From Toxorhynchites rutilus septentrionalis (lineage: Eukaryota; Arthropoda; Insecta; Diptera; Culicidae), in contig NC_073746.1 of NCBI RefSeq assembly GCF_029784135.1, forward strand, positions 4,112,136-4,176,135: a stretch of 64,000 nucleotides of DNA. The letters are read 5' to 3'. The translations under genes were made by a program, and so were the position numbers. Positions 8,638-20,089 of the stretch are shown here, piece after piece. Each line of letters begins with the position of its first letter. Positions within the stretch are counted from its first letter, which is position 1. The notes under the pieces were generated by a model. The model searched no databases and was not told the origin of the DNA. It saw only the letters and a list, made by a program, of their open reading frames with translations.

Positions 8638-11600
8638 TAATCTGATCTAATTCTATATGGGATTCCGAAGCTTAATCTTCCTATTCTTCCCATTCTAGTG
8701 CTAGTCGAATAAATTTATTTTTATACAAAGGGAACTATGTGGAAATCCACGAGATTACCCAACTTTTAGTTAGATTTTAGATTACTCATCGATAGCCAAT
8801 TATGTGGGTAAAAATTAGAAGTAGAAATAAAAGAAACTAGAAACAAGCAAAACTATGATTGTTTCATGTTTGATAAAATTTGAAATTTGGCTGTGACGTT
8901 GTGTGTTTCTAATGTAACGGTTTGATGTTATCCTATAAGCAAGAAATGAGATTCCTGACAACACCGTCCTTTTCCCGTTCTCATCTTGGTGCAAAGCACT
9001 CGTAACGACTTGCCACCACCAGTATTCAGTTAGTGTCTTACATCTGATGATCCCCCCACCCACTGGGACAAAGGAAACAAATATAAAACAATGAAAACAC
9101 CACGTCTCAACCGAAGCACTGATTTTCATTTCCGTCCCGCCATGGGTTTATGATTGGCTGTAATCGGTTTCCTCCGTGGTTGCAAACGCAAACCACCCAC
9201 TCTCCTAACGAAGGAACAAAGGAATTTCGATTGTCCCATTTGCATGATTTCCTCGAAACAACAGACACATATCCGAATACCAATCGCACAGCCAATGACC
9301 GAATGACGCTGGTGTGTTTATGGACGTCTAGTATTAGCATAATAATCATGACAAAAAACGATATTGGCTGCGGAAGTATAGCGTGAAATTGTGATCCTCT
9401 TTCCTTACACAAGCGGAGAAAAAATTGGTTTTGTTCATCTGACCGACCGGTGGAAGGATAGTTTCACCGTTGTGTTTGCTTATTTCGAGCTCTTTTTTCC
9501 CACGAATGGAATCGGTTCGCTCTGGATGTATTTTTTCCCCTTTTTCCATTCTCTTTCTGTCAATTCGATAAACAACCCAATGAAGGCAATCAGTTTAACT
9601 TCGTTCCAACTATGTGCGGATTTGGAACCGGGGCCAGGGTGCAAACGTCGTGATTGAGGGTGTCGAATACATCGCCGGGAAATCTCGATGAAAAGCTGCT
9701 TAGCTTCGGCAGGACATTAATTTTGTGGTGAAAGCATTCCAAGGGAATCGAACGTTGGTGAACGGTTCTTCACCTGAAACCATTGCCGTTGGTCGGTGGT
9801 TGGTGTTGTGATCGGTTTGGTTATTGCTGGGGGGAAATATAAGCTCGAATCCTTATCTGCCAATCAAGAATTGAAACGAGACATATGAGTGGATTAACTA
9901 AAAATGTGAATGGTTGCACCAACATGGTTTCTGCACTGTAAACATTACTTTTAGGGAACGCAAGCCATTAAACAAATAATAGTTTATATAACTTGACATT
10001 TCAAATTGATCGTTATACCAATTGATTATTTTCTGTCCGAGTGGTAACGATTCGCAGCTTGTAATTTATAACCAGATCCAAGGGGCTATTCATTTAGCCT
10101 CGCCCGAATGATTCACAAAAGCGAAATGTTGATACGCGCTAAACGATATGTGGCATCCACGCTCTAATTAGAGTCCATCAAGAAGCTTCAACGCCAGACG
10201 AGTTCAGTAATAAGAGTCTCCACTCAGAGACACAATCGTGAGCGCGTTTGCCTGTTACGATATGACAACATGATAATCATTCACAATTGAATTCCTCGTT
10301 GTGTTCGCTAAATGACTGCCATTGTTTCTCCCCATGAAATAATGCTATCCACTCTCGCCTCTTGACCCGCTCCAACCCTCATTACCCGACACCCACGCGG
10401 GCAGGCATCCAGCTGAGTCGGCTAAATGATGGCAGTCGATTTCTATTGTTTGTTTTCGAATTGTTCCCGCGCGCTGCCACTTCCCTGCAGCGGAAATACT
10501 CCGCTGAGATGAAGCTGTATGATAATGAGGATCATTATTCCAGATGCCATTGTTGAAATGTGGTACAGGAATATGTGTATATGTGGTCGAACGTCGCGCG
10601 CTTCTCAATCTTCCAGCCCGAAGGGGAAACGCGGGCATCATCAAAATCCGTGCCGATCCTGCAGCCAGCGGCTCATCGCAAAAGGCTCGTTGTACGATGA
10701 GATGATTGCGAGAGAAAAATGAGATCTCGTCCATTTTGAAAGAATGGCAACGATTAGAAAGCAAGAATTCTCATTAGATTGGACATATTCAAGATAGTTG
10801 TACTCTACCCATCTTCAGTGTACAATAGTGTGGCTTTCATAACAAAAACGTGGACATTTAACGAAAAAAGATATGCTTCTTCTAATAGGAGTACCGGAAA
10901 GTTTCTTCGTTTTTGACGTAGAACTACGTCTTACATCAAAGGTGCCAAATCGGAAAACAGGTCACGTTTTTATGAAATAAAGTTAACGTTAATAACTATT
11001 TTTGCTGCGAACGGATTTTAACGATTTGCATACCTATCGAATCGCAAATTTTCTAAGATTTGTTTTATATGCTATACATTTCAATCCCATGTTCTGTATA
11101 TGATTTAAATTAGTGAAAATTGGAAGCATTCCCATTTCCCCATACATTTGTTCTGTCCGTTTGTGTGCTTTCTCGAACAGAGCTGTCAATAACGGGCAAC
11201 TTATGCAGCCGCTAGAATAGAAACGATGAAGGGAGATAAAGAAAAAATAATATTTGAGAAGTAAACTCCACCCTTGCATAGTAAGTAAACTGTCGCTAGC
11301 GTATAAGTATTGTGTCTCCTCTGAGGAAAATTCTCAGAATCTATCTGTGCCCAAAACAAGAAAGATCGCTTATTCTGCTCGTTTTGTAGTTTATGTTCCC
11401 CATCGAGCTGTGAACGCTACCGAATATTTCACTTGAAGTACATCTGGCATTGCAATTAACACAATCATCCGAGCCATGGCAAAGCAGGTGAAAAAAGAGA
11501 AGAATGCAAATGATTATAGGTCACTTCAAGCCACCAGTGGTTGGCTTTGTGTGTGTTGCTTGTTTTCGTTGTGCGAAACCTAGAACTTTTGCATTCCCTG

Positions 11601-11984
11601 TACATGTGAAAAGCGCACCTTCGATACTTTTAGTTGCCATTCGTATTTGCTCTCGTGCGCATCGGGTCTTTTCTGATGCAACAAGCTCCTAGCTTTATTG
11701 ACGGTTTTGGCCGAGAGTCGAGAAACGATTTTTCATAAACGGTCATTCTCGCGATGTTTCATTTTTATCGTTGCAGCTGCAGCTGTGTGCATCTGGTAGA
11801 CGCGCGTTTGATGCTTGTTGAATGGCGATGCACGGAAGATGCCTCTCGTTAAATACTCAGTGCAATGCGTACATTGATATAAATAAACAAATTGCGACAT
11901 ATGACCAATTAGTGTATTGTATTCGCAAATAATACCCGAAATGATAAACCAACAAATTAAAAAAAAAAAGATTTTAATATTTAA
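8638..11984. other. 3.3 kb without recognised genes
   Basis: This is the least transposon-like stretch of the left half, with more balanced base composition around 9060-9660 and 10100-10760. Open frames here (the longest about 139 codons, minus strand, 10345-10764) show no family motif, and overlapping frames of similar length exist on the other strand. I take it as host intergenic or intronic DNA. A single MITE-like end (GTACACCGGGGCAAATTGAAAC-type) lies just before it at about 8466. Confidence 0.45.
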
Positions 11985-12550
11985 AAAAAAATTATATTCA
12001 AAGTATTGCCCATCGCTAGTCACAACTTTTTCTTATCTTTCTGGCAATTCACGGATTCCTTTTCGGAAATAATCGGCCGGTTTGTCGGCTAACCACGAAT
12101 CGATCCAATTTTTGACAAATTGGAGAAGTGCTGGTCAACCAGGCCTTGTGCATCAATCGAAAAAGGTAGTAATCGGACGGAGCAATGTCTGGAGAAAACG
12201 ACGGGTAGTGTAGGAGCTCCCATTTCAGCGTTTCCAAGTATGTTTTTTACCGGTTTCGCGACATGCGGCCGAGCATTGTCGAGCTGCAAAATAACTTTAT
12301 CGTGTCTTTGCTCGTATTGTGACGGTTTTTTCTTCAGTGCACGGCTCAAACGCATCAATTGTCGACGGCAGATGTCCCCCGTAATGGTTTCATTCGGTTT
12401 TAGTAGCTCATAGTACACCACACCCAGCTGGTCCCCCCACATAGACAACATAACCTTCTGGCCGTTAATATTCAGCGCGGCCGTCGATGTTGATGCATGG
12501 CCGTGGTATCCATATGTTGCTCGACGTTTAGGAATATCGTAATGAACCCA
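11985..12550 (-). pseudogene. mariner (DD34D) transposase fragment
   Basis: Read on the minus strand from 12550, the frame gives WVHYDIPKRR, GQKVMLSMWGDQLGVVYYEL and LDNARPHVAKP. These are hallmark mariner blocks that include the second catalytic Asp. A frameshift near 12237 moves the sequence into another frame, which carries YPSFSPDIAPSDYYLFR with the third Asp. Counted across the shift, 34 residues separate the two, as in classical mariner. A further shift leads to the conserved VTSDGQYFE end at about 11995. The N-terminal DNA-binding half is absent and I see no TIRs, so this is an old fossil. Confidence 0.9.
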
Positions 12551-12761
12551 CTTTCAGTTTAAGTATGGTCACCTTAAACTTCCACCAAAATGCGATGAAT
12601 TTCCGCATCTTTTTTCTTTATATTGAAGTAATGAAGTAACACTCCCCGCAAAAACACTCTGGTTGGTACGAAATTCGACATATAAAAACTATGTTGTTTA
12701 CGCTTCAACTTATTGACATATACTGAAAAAGCCGCACAATCATATAAAATGAATAAAATAT

Positions 12762-12920
12762 TTTTTTTTTTTTTTATCTGTATTATAGTGATTTTCAACT
12801 CATTTGGCTGGTTCGTCACTTTTACTTCCATTTTTGGAAGAATGTCGGGAGTGAGAATTGAACTCGTGACCTTCAGCGTGAGAGGCATGGATGTTACCAC
12901 TACGCCAGATCGCCTCCACG
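12762..12920 (-). mobile_element. tRNA-derived SINE, copy 1
   Basis: On the minus strand it begins GGAGGCGATCTGGCGTAGTGG (A-box region) and has a B-box-like GAGTTCAATTCTC about 45 bp on. It ends in a poly(A) seen as poly(T) at 12762-12776. The flanks carry a 12-bp direct repeat, TGAATAAAATAT, at 12750-12761 and 12921-12932. It matches the copies at 21052 and 27221. SINEs of this kind are transcribed by RNA polymerase III and use a LINE's reverse transcriptase. Confidence 0.88.
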
Positions 12921-13100
12921 TGAATAAAATATAAAATATATGTGTATAATATAAAAATTAGCGGTAAACGTTAAACATAAGCTTTGACTCAATATAACTC
13001 AACAGAAACATTAGTCAATCACTATACCACAGATTTATTCTGGACTAGCTGAACCGGCAAACTTCGTCCCGCCCAAAACTTGTTTTTTTTGTTATCAATA

Positions 13101-14370
13101 AAGGGTGTGTCACATCAAATTGCATCACGGAAAAAACGCTGTAGAAATTTAATTTTTAGGAATTATATCTTCAGCTTTCGCTTATAATCAGATAAGAGTG
13201 TATAAATCACGTTGACCATGCTTCACTGTCAATTTTTCGAAAATTTGGAAAAATGTCGTCGAACGAAAAAGAGCGTCGTGAATTAATCCTGTGCACTCAT
13301 TTCGAGAATCCTGAGTTGTCACATCGGGACATCGGTAAGATGCTGGGAATCGTCCAATCCACGGTCAGGAGAGTACTTAAACGATACTTCGAGAACCTAA
13401 CCATCGACCGGAAGGTGAAGAACGGCAAAAATGGATGCTCCGTCAGTGAAAAAGATCACAGGCGCGTAGTTAAGCAGTTTAGACGTGATCCGAGAAGTTC
13501 GGTCCGGGATGTCGCCAATAAGCTGAATTTGTCAAGTTCATTCGTCCAGCGGACCAAGCAGCGGGAGGGCCTGCGTACATACAAGGTTCAGAAGGCTCCT
13601 AACCGCGACGAAAGGCAAAACATGGTGGGGAAGACGCGAGCCCGGAAGCTGTACACCGAAATGCTGACGAAGCCGCATTGCCTGGTAATGGACGACGAAA
13701 CGTACGTCAAAGCGGACTTTCGTCAGCTGCCGGGCCTGTTGTTCTTCTCCGCAGAGGACAAATTCAGCGTTCCGGAGGAGATTCGCAAGCAGAAACTATC
13801 CAAGTTTGCCAAAAAGTATATGGTGCGACAAGCGATCTGCTCTTGCGGAAAGCGGAGCGCCCCCTTCGTGATGACCGGCACGGTAAACGGGCAGGTTTAC
13901 CTTAAGGAGTGCCTACAGAAGCGCTTACTACCACTATTGAAGCAGCACGAGGGCCCGACCATCTTCTGGCCGGATCTCGTTTCGTGCCACTATTCAAAGG
14001 ACGTGTTGGAGTGGTACGAAGCCAACGGGGTCACCTTCGTGCCAAAGGAAATGAACCCGCCCAACGCGCCGGAGCTTCGCCCAATAGAGAAATATTGGGC
14101 GATTATGAAGCAGGCCCTCCGGAAGAACCCAAAAGTTGTCAAATCGGAGGCGGACTTCAAGAGAAAATGGATTTCTGTTGTACAGAACCTTATGGACGGG
14201 GTAAAGAGGAAGGTGCGTACGGGCTTGGGCTCGAAGTATGAATAAAAAGAAAATACCAAAAGTTGTTTAATAGTTTTTATTTTACTGTCTAAAATTTTCA
14301 AAAGGATCGGTCTACTGGGCGAATTTCTACAGCGTTTTTTCCGTGATGCAATTTGATGTGACACACCCTT
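13101..14370 (+). mobile_element. ITmD37E transposon, copy 2
   Basis: This 1270-bp element is flanked by TA (13099-13100 and 14371-14372) and has the same ~48-bp TIRs as copy 1. It is 28 bp shorter. The difference is explained by a 24-bp in-frame deletion and a 4-bp deletion near the 3' end of the transposase gene. Confidence 0.93.
13253..14245 (+). CDS. ITmD37E transposase, small deletion and altered C-terminus
   Basis: This 330-aa frame is very close to the 338-aa protein at 301. All three catalytic acids are kept (VMDDETY, FWPDLVSCHYS, RPIEKYW; 37-residue spacing). Relative to copy 1 it lacks eight residues after KWISV, and a 4-bp loss changes the last few residues to GLGSKYE. The helix-turn-helix region carries S to R and other single changes. 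It might still fold, but the missing C-terminal segment makes activity doubtful. Confidence 0.85.
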   Translation: MSSNEKERRELILCTHFENPELSHRDIGKMLGIVQSTVRRVLKRYFENLTIDRKVKNGKNGCSVSEKDHRRVVKQFRRDPRSSVRDVANKLNLSSSFVQRTKQREGLRTYKVQKAPNRDERQNMVGKTRARKLYTEMLTKPHCLVMDDETYVKADFRQLPGLLFFSAEDKFSVPEEIRKQKLSKFAKKYMVRQAICSCGKRSAPFVMTGTVNGQVYLKECLQKRLLPLLKQHEGPTIFWPDLVSCHYSKDVLEWYEANGVTFVPKEMNPPNAPELRPIEKYWAIMKQALRKNPKVVKSEADFKRKWISVVQNLMDGVKRKVRTGLGSKYE

Positions 14371-14372
14371 TA

Positions 14373-14879
14373 CCTTCAAACATTCACGTTTTTACTAAGC
14401 ACAAGTTCATGGGTCAAATCGCAGGACTGTTCATTGATTGATCTTCCCTGACCCCGTTGAATTTACCTATTACTATAAAATTCCTAGTACTTCTACCAAA
14501 ACTTATCATTATAATATCAGATTATTTTCTGACACAATTCTCGTTCAAGATTTTTGAACCACTTGCAAATAACATGTTTATCCGTTACATGGAATAAATG
14601 TTTGATACAGAAAATATGATAGAATAAAGACAGCCCTAAATCGGACAATTCCTTCCTCGAGTTTTGCTCTTATCACCATATTCGGCAATCCATTTTTATT
14701 GGTATAGATAGAAGAAGGTAAAGATATTTCGTTAGCGCAAACATCAAATGGACTAACAACGCTTGTCACAATGTAATTGGAGAACGTAAGGGAATTTAAT
14801 TCTCCGAATTTTCCCTTTTCCCTTCAGACTTTTCCGAAAATTTTCAATTGTCATGTTTGATTGGAATATTTTTGGTTGA
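14373..14879. other. Spacer, nothing recognised
   Basis: AT-rich sequence between elements, with no supported gene. Confidence 0.4.
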
Positions 14880-15148
14880 AATATGTGTAACATTTTTATG
14901 GGACCCCCTCTTCATATGCTTAATTTGGTTTCATTTGCTTGATTAATTCTCGAGAAATGCAGAAATTTGTGTTTCATTTGTATGGCAGCCCCCCCCCCCT
15001 CAGAGAGGGGGGAGGGATCTCAAACTATCACGAAAACCTTCCTCGGCCCCAAAAACCCCTACATACCAATTTTCATGTCGATCGGTTCAGTAGTTTTCGA
15101 GTCCATAAGAATCAGACAGACAGACAAAAATCCATTCATATATATATA
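14880..15148 (+). repeat. Dispersed-repeat tail with FLANKING (TA)n
   Basis: The stretch has a poly(C)/poly(G) hairpin at about 14990-15015. It then has ACCAATTTTCATGTCGATCG, a GGTTCAGTAGTTTTCGAGT block, CAGACAGACAGAC and a TATATATA end. This order is common in 3' tails of arthropod RTE-type retroposons and their derived SINEs. The 5' part is missing. A DD41D element inserted into the final TA. Confidence 0.5.
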
Positions 15149-16452
15149 CAGGGTTTTCCAACTTTAAATTCCGAAAGTAAATTGAAATAAAACACACTTA
15201 GAATTCGAATTTCGATGAAACTTTTATTTCAAATTAAATTTTGGTTTATGCCATTATGTATGAAATACAACATCATTCAAATGTCCACCTAGGGCTTCCT
15301 CGCACACCTTGATCCGGAACAGGTAATTTTCGATGACTTTTCGGCAAATATGGGGCGGTATCTCAGTCATAACTTCACGAATGTTGTCTTTCAAATGTTC
15401 AAGAGTTTGCGGAGAGTTGGCATAGACACGGTCTTTCGCATAACCCCACGAAAAAAAGTCTAGCGGGTTCAAATCGCATGATCTGGACGGCCAATCGGCA
15501 TCACCAAAACGCGATATTATGCGTCCCTCAAATTTCGTTCGCAATATGGCCATGTTCGGTCGTGTTGTGTGGCACGTGGCGCCGTCCTGCTGAAACCACA
15601 TGTCATCCGTATTCATACCTTCAATTTATGGCAAAAAAAAATCGGTTAACATGCGGCCATAGCGCTCACCATTCACAGTTACCATCTCGCCGTCCTCATT
15701 TTCAAAGAAATACGGCCCGATGACTCCACCAGACCATAATGCGCACCAAACAGTGACTTTTGGCGGATGCAATGGCCTCTCAACAATCCCGTGTGGATTT
15801 TCTGAGCCCCATATACGGAAATTTTGGGTGTTCACATAGCCACCGAGCTCGAAAAGTGCCTCATCGCTGAAGAAAATTTGATGCGAAAATTCAGCATTTT
15901 GCTGCTGTTGTTCGTTCACCCAATCGACGTATGCCCGACGCATTCCATGGTCACCACGCTCTAATTTTTGTACCAGTTGGACTTTATATGGATGTTGGTG
16001 CAAGTCCAAATGCAAAATTCGCCACAATGATGTGTTTGACAAGCCCAATTGCTGACCACGCCGTGGAATCGAAACATTCGGGTCATCCTCCACACTGGCA
16101 GCAACAGCAGCAATATTTTCGGCCGAACGCACATTACGATGATGCACAGGTTTCACAATATCCGCTACGGATCCAGTTTGTTCGAATTTACGCACTACAT
16201 TAGCGATTGTGTGCTCTGTAGGCCGTCCATGACGACCAAAATCCGTCCGTAATGCTCGAAAAACATTTGCCGGTTTTTCATCATTTTTATAGTATAATTT
16301 AACAAAATTAACACGTTGTGCGATGTTAAAACGATCCATATTGTAAAATGGCAGACATTCAACTAACGATATGACGCTTTGGTTGACAGCTATGTCAACC
16401 GGGTGTCAGCGCAGGGCTGTATACTTTCGGAAGCCCGAAATGGAAAACCCTG
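15149..16452 (-). mobile_element. Full-length DD41D (rosa-type) transposon
   Basis: This 1304-bp element is flanked by TA (15147-15148 and 16453-16454). Its imperfect TIRs begin CAGGGTTTTCCA on both ends and continue with a shared GGAAAG/CTTTCGG segment. It is a different subfamily from the element at 3560, whose TIR begins CAGGGTGGGCC. One transposase gene lies on the minus strand and is complete except for a single stop codon. Confidence 0.9.
15254..16339 (-). pseudogene. DD41D transposase with one in-frame stop
   Basis: The start is the ATG at 16339 (MDRFNIAQRVNFVKLYY). The frame stays open for 237 codons, meets TAA at 15628-15626, and then continues in the same frame to the natural end GGHLNDVVFHT at 15254. 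That makes 360 amino acids plus one nonsense codon. Residues 1-120 hold the two helix-turn-helix units. The triad is D159 (FFSDEALF), D252 (QQDGATCHTT) and D294 (NPLDFFSWG), with 41 residues between the last two. No frameshift or deletion is evident. I infer very recent loss of function, possible readthrough, or an assembly error. Confidence 0.9.
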
Positions 16453-16454
16453 TA

Positions 16455-17779
16455 GATTGAAAATGTCAGTTTCAGCGAATGTAACGCAATATCCAATAGA
16501 GCCATTCGCATATAACTACACCAAAGTTTGATGTCCCGAAGCATAGATTTTTCGTTCCGCGGCTAAGGAAGTCCTGTGCAAACAATCTTTTTTTTCCATT
16601 TTCACACTTCAATTTTTTCAAACAATAATCGTCAGTATCGGCATCCGCGGATGGATGATTTGGAAAGCTAGGCCTGACCCACATACCACAACCACTCGCG
16701 ATTAACAACCGTCAGCCACAAACAACCACCGCGAACGACGTGCGAACTACATGCTACATGTACCTAGGTATACTCTACGATGGGAACATCATCGCCATCA
16801 CTACCAAACCGAAGGGAATTGAAAATTCCAATTTCGCATACAAATTGCTCTCGGCTCCAGACGCGAGGAGCACTGGCATCCATAACTTCCCAGCCATTGA
16901 TGAGTGGGAGCTGGTCGGCCTATTTCTTCCCGCCAGTAGCATATAAACAATCTAATTTGTTTTCAAAACATACAACCGACATTGCGAAGGATCAAAACCG
17001 TCTATTGTTTTGGGTGATGTATGCGTGTGTGGGTGTGTGTGTGTGTGTGTGGGTGTGTGTGTTTGCGTAAATGGGTGAAAAGTGGGTGTTTTTCCGTGGC
17101 AGCGAAAATTGGCTCGAAACAGCCTTCGGGTCGCGATCAAATCAACCGGAAAACCGTTCATCATTTTCAGCTTTGCCAAACTCATATCAATATTTGATGG
17201 GTTTTCTCTGGTAGGATTTCTGTCTTTGACACGAGGCTTGAGACGGCTTCGGTGATTTAACCCTCGGCATAAATATAGTATAAAAGTTATAACCACCATC
17301 TGACAGGGTACAGGGTGGGATACTTGTCTGCAGCGCTCGGCGGATGAAAAAAGGTCAAATTGTATCGAACAAGCCAGGGCAAGATTTTGATGCCGATCGC
17401 AAAGGGTACACATAAAAATTGGCGTTTTGTAGGTTGCGGTGTTAAAATGTCTGCCCCCAGTGGAATTCCTCGCTTTCGTTATATCCAGATTCATTGCATG
17501 TTCCTTAAAGAATCTTGAATTCCAGCAAACTCATTCGTAGCTGTTTGTATTTCTGACCGTTCATTCTCAACTTTACACTATAAACATGGACTTTGTATGC
17601 TTTCAACAATGAGAACACAATTCAATTTTTTTTTTTTGCGAATACAACTTTCGATTAATTGAAAGTTGTGATAAAGAAAGTATGAGCTTCAACACGAAGA
17701 GTGTAAAAATTATCAAAAAAAAAACAATCCTTTTTTTTTTCATTTACTTTTTTTAAGATTATTTCATGTAAATTTAGTC
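16455..17779. other. No gene recognised; host-like spacer
   Basis: This 1.3 kb holds a GT microsatellite and several short chance frames, the longest about 180 codons (minus strand, 16952-17494), which runs through the microsatellite and has no family motif. It contains poly(T) runs near 17625 and 17732. Confidence 0.4.
17026..17066 (+). repeat. (GT)n microsatellite, interrupted
   Basis: About 40 bp of GT repeats broken by GGGTGT steps. Confidence 0.9.
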
Positions 17780-18350
17780 GGCTATCCATGTGTGAAGTTC
17801 AGTTTTGAGTTACTTTTTCGAGCATATCGACTGACATCTCGATAAAATCCCGGAAACACGTGTGACGTCTTCCCACACAAAAAATTGCGCAACGACCTCA
17901 AATCACATGATCTAAGCGTCCAATTCACTGGTTTAAAACGAAAGATGAATTGCTCAAAAATTCATTGCGCCATATGTCCATCGTTTCGTGTGCTGTGTGG
18001 CATGCGGTTCCGTCTTGTTGAATCCACATATCAACCAGATTTAGCTCGTGTATTTTGTGCAATAAAAAATCACCATTGACAGTAAACCGGTTGTTAACCG
18101 TTGTTCTCATATTCATATTTAAGGAATGATTCCAATGAATCCTCCGGACCACGAACCGCTGAAAACAGTACATTTTTTGGGATACACTTGCAACTCTTGT
18201 ATTACATGTAGTTGCTCATCGGACCAAATATGGCTATTTGCTTATTAACGTATTTGTTTCATTAAACAAAAAAAAACACATTTTCAACAGAACATTGATT
18301 TTGATTATAAAATTCAATGATTTGTAAGCGTTGTTCGTTCGTAACAACCT
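17780..18350 (-). pseudogene. Fossil DD-D transposase of the QQDG group
   Basis: On the minus strand the N-terminal VTNEQRLQIIEFYNQNQ can be read near 18345. MWIQQDGTACHTAHETM with the second catalytic Asp lies near 18030-18070. A C-terminal tail, NWTLRSCDL to YRDVSRYARKS, continues down to about 17785. The frame is broken several times and the middle is short, so an internal deletion is likely. The QQDGxxCHTA block is like that of the DD41D elements at 3560 and 15149, but spacing cannot be counted reliably. Confidence 0.75.
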
Positions 18351-18469
18351 CTCTAACGGAATGGTAATGGAAGCTACACAACTTTAATTTTGACACATGG
18401 CACGAATAGTCAAAAACAATGCGCTGAAAATCTGAACAACAATTATCAAAAATTACTACCGTAATTTTA

Positions 18470-18704
18470 TAGAATTGTTTGTTAACTATTAGTCTTTCAA
18501 GTTATTAACAAGTTTTGCCATTGAAACCAACATTTTTCATTGCATTTCCATCATATTTAGCTGGATTCAATTCATAGAACTTAAACCAAACATTTTATTT
18601 CAATGGCATGCAAAATAAAAATAGAAAACAAGTATAAAAGCCCGAGTTCTAGAAATAACAAATAACACAATAAGAGCAAAAAAGTTGGCGACCGTGACAG
18701 GACT
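18470..18704 (+). promoter_or_regulatory. Orphan gypsy-type LTR end, TATA box and tRNA-Arg PBS
   Basis: TGGCGACCGTGACAGGACT at 18686-18704 is complementary to the 3' end of insect tRNA-Arg(UCG) including CCA. That tRNA is the primer used by mdg1/412-type Ty3/gypsy elements. AGTATAAAAGCCCGAG at about 18631 fits the LTR TATA box upstream. The LTR should end at 18685. Its start is uncertain, perhaps TGTTAACT near 18479. No gag, pol or second LTR follows, so only the left edge of an element remains. Confidence 0.65.
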
Positions 18705-19102
18705 AGTGGCGGACAAAAAGGCATCGGTTTGCCACGCGAGGATTGTCATCAGGAATTAGACATTCCGTGTCTATGTTCAGAACTCAACTGAGTAACTGTT
18801 TATCAAAATCACAAAGTTTTATCAATTCTTGTGGTTTAAATTGTCAGTTCCTTATCCTATGTTAGTAAAGGAAATAAACATAAACATAACATAGACGTTT
18901 AGTTTGTTTGACGCGCGCTGTTGTGTTTATTCGAGTATACGGGCACGGTCATAAAGTGGGTCAGTTTATTATGCTGCGCGCTGCGCTGCAATTATGCGTC
19001 AGATTTAAAATGATGATTGAAAATAATCAACATGACTCACAGTCATTGTTTCGCGTTAATCAGTGTGCCGATTGAAGCAGAAAAATGTTAGTAAGAACAT
19101 GT
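18705..19102. other. Probable leftover of gypsy leader plus spacer
   Basis: The stretch has no coding sequence. The first part follows the PBS directly and may be untranslated leader. Confidence 0.35.
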
Positions 19103-19639
19103 CTAGGAAACGAACTGATTTCGTTGTATGGTGGTTAGGTTTCGTACAGAAATTGTATGAGCGTTAAAAGTCCAATAAAGTCTAATGATAGTCGGATGAC
19201 TTATGCGTATGCTACACAGGTTCTTAATCGGGTTGAGATCAGGACTTTCTGGTGGCCATTCAAGGAGTTTCATTTTGCGTGAACGGAAATAGGCCTTGGT
19301 TGTCTTAGCAGTATGCTTCGGGTCGTTGTTCTGTTGGAAAACGAAACTGTTTCGTAGTTCAGTTTTTCGAAACGATTCCTTCAGGTTGTCTTTAAGGATG
19401 TCAATATAGACACCTGTTCTCAAGACTCCGTGAATATGCACCAGATCTTCAACATAAGCCTACACCCAAACTAGCGTTGGCAGAAAACAAAACAAAACAG
19501 CGCTAGAGAGTCAAATGCGCAAATAATGAGCTATTTTAAAAGCTTAAAAATTGTTTGTATGTATGCGAGCAGATATCTCTTTCTGTTTTCTTTTCTCATT
19601 TCATTTGGGATTGTGCCAAAAGAAAAAAAAATGAGTGGG

Positions 19640-19700
19640 TTATATCTATGATATAACCGCAAGGTTGACGTGAAACTACCTTAGCTTAGCAATCATTCGT
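19640..19700 (+). repeat. Short dispersed repeat shared with about 26600-26660
   Basis: GTGGGTTATATCTATGATAT followed by AACCGCAAGGTTGACGT and CTTAGCAAT appears here and, diverged, at about 26601-26662. I do not recognise the family. Confidence 0.5.
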
Positions 19701-19917
19701 TTGTATTGATTAAATTCTTGATTGAATGAAACAGTTTCCAAATTCAATTGAGTTCAATATATTTGCTCTGTGAGTGAAAAAAATGAACAAATGCCGTGTA
19801 AAGTCAATTCATTTATTTTGATTGATTGTTCTTCGTTACAAGTAAATTTAATGACGGACCTTTTACGTTTGGTATGATGACTAGAACAAAATATATGTAC
19901 GGAAGAATTATCAAACG

Positions 19918-19964
19918 TTTGATGAACCAGCCTAAGGCTGAAAATCTTTCCAATAGACAAAAAA
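19918..19964 (+). mobile_element. Ultra-short retroposon-like insert, copy b
   Basis: This 47-bp insert has a GATGAACCAGCCTAAGGCTG core and an A-rich 3' end. It lies between 12-bp direct repeats AATTATCAAACG (19906-19917 and 19965-19976). The AGCC/GGCT inner stem matches copy a. Confidence 0.72.
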
Positions 19965-20089
19965 AATTATCAAACGATTATTTTATTTTACATTTCCCTC
20001 TGAAGTTTACATCCTAAAAGTGTACATACTTCTCGAATCTCGAATTTGCTTGAAACTGGGAAGTTCATTCGCTTCTAGTGTCTGTACGA

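Noticed and set aside
10345..10764. 139-codon minus-strand frame in host-like DNA
   Set aside because: It has no family motif, and similar-length frames overlap it on the plus strand. Locally higher GC explains the open run.
16952..17494. 180-codon minus-strand frame
   Set aside because: It runs through a GT microsatellite (His/Thr/Pro repeats) and shows no domain; likely chance.
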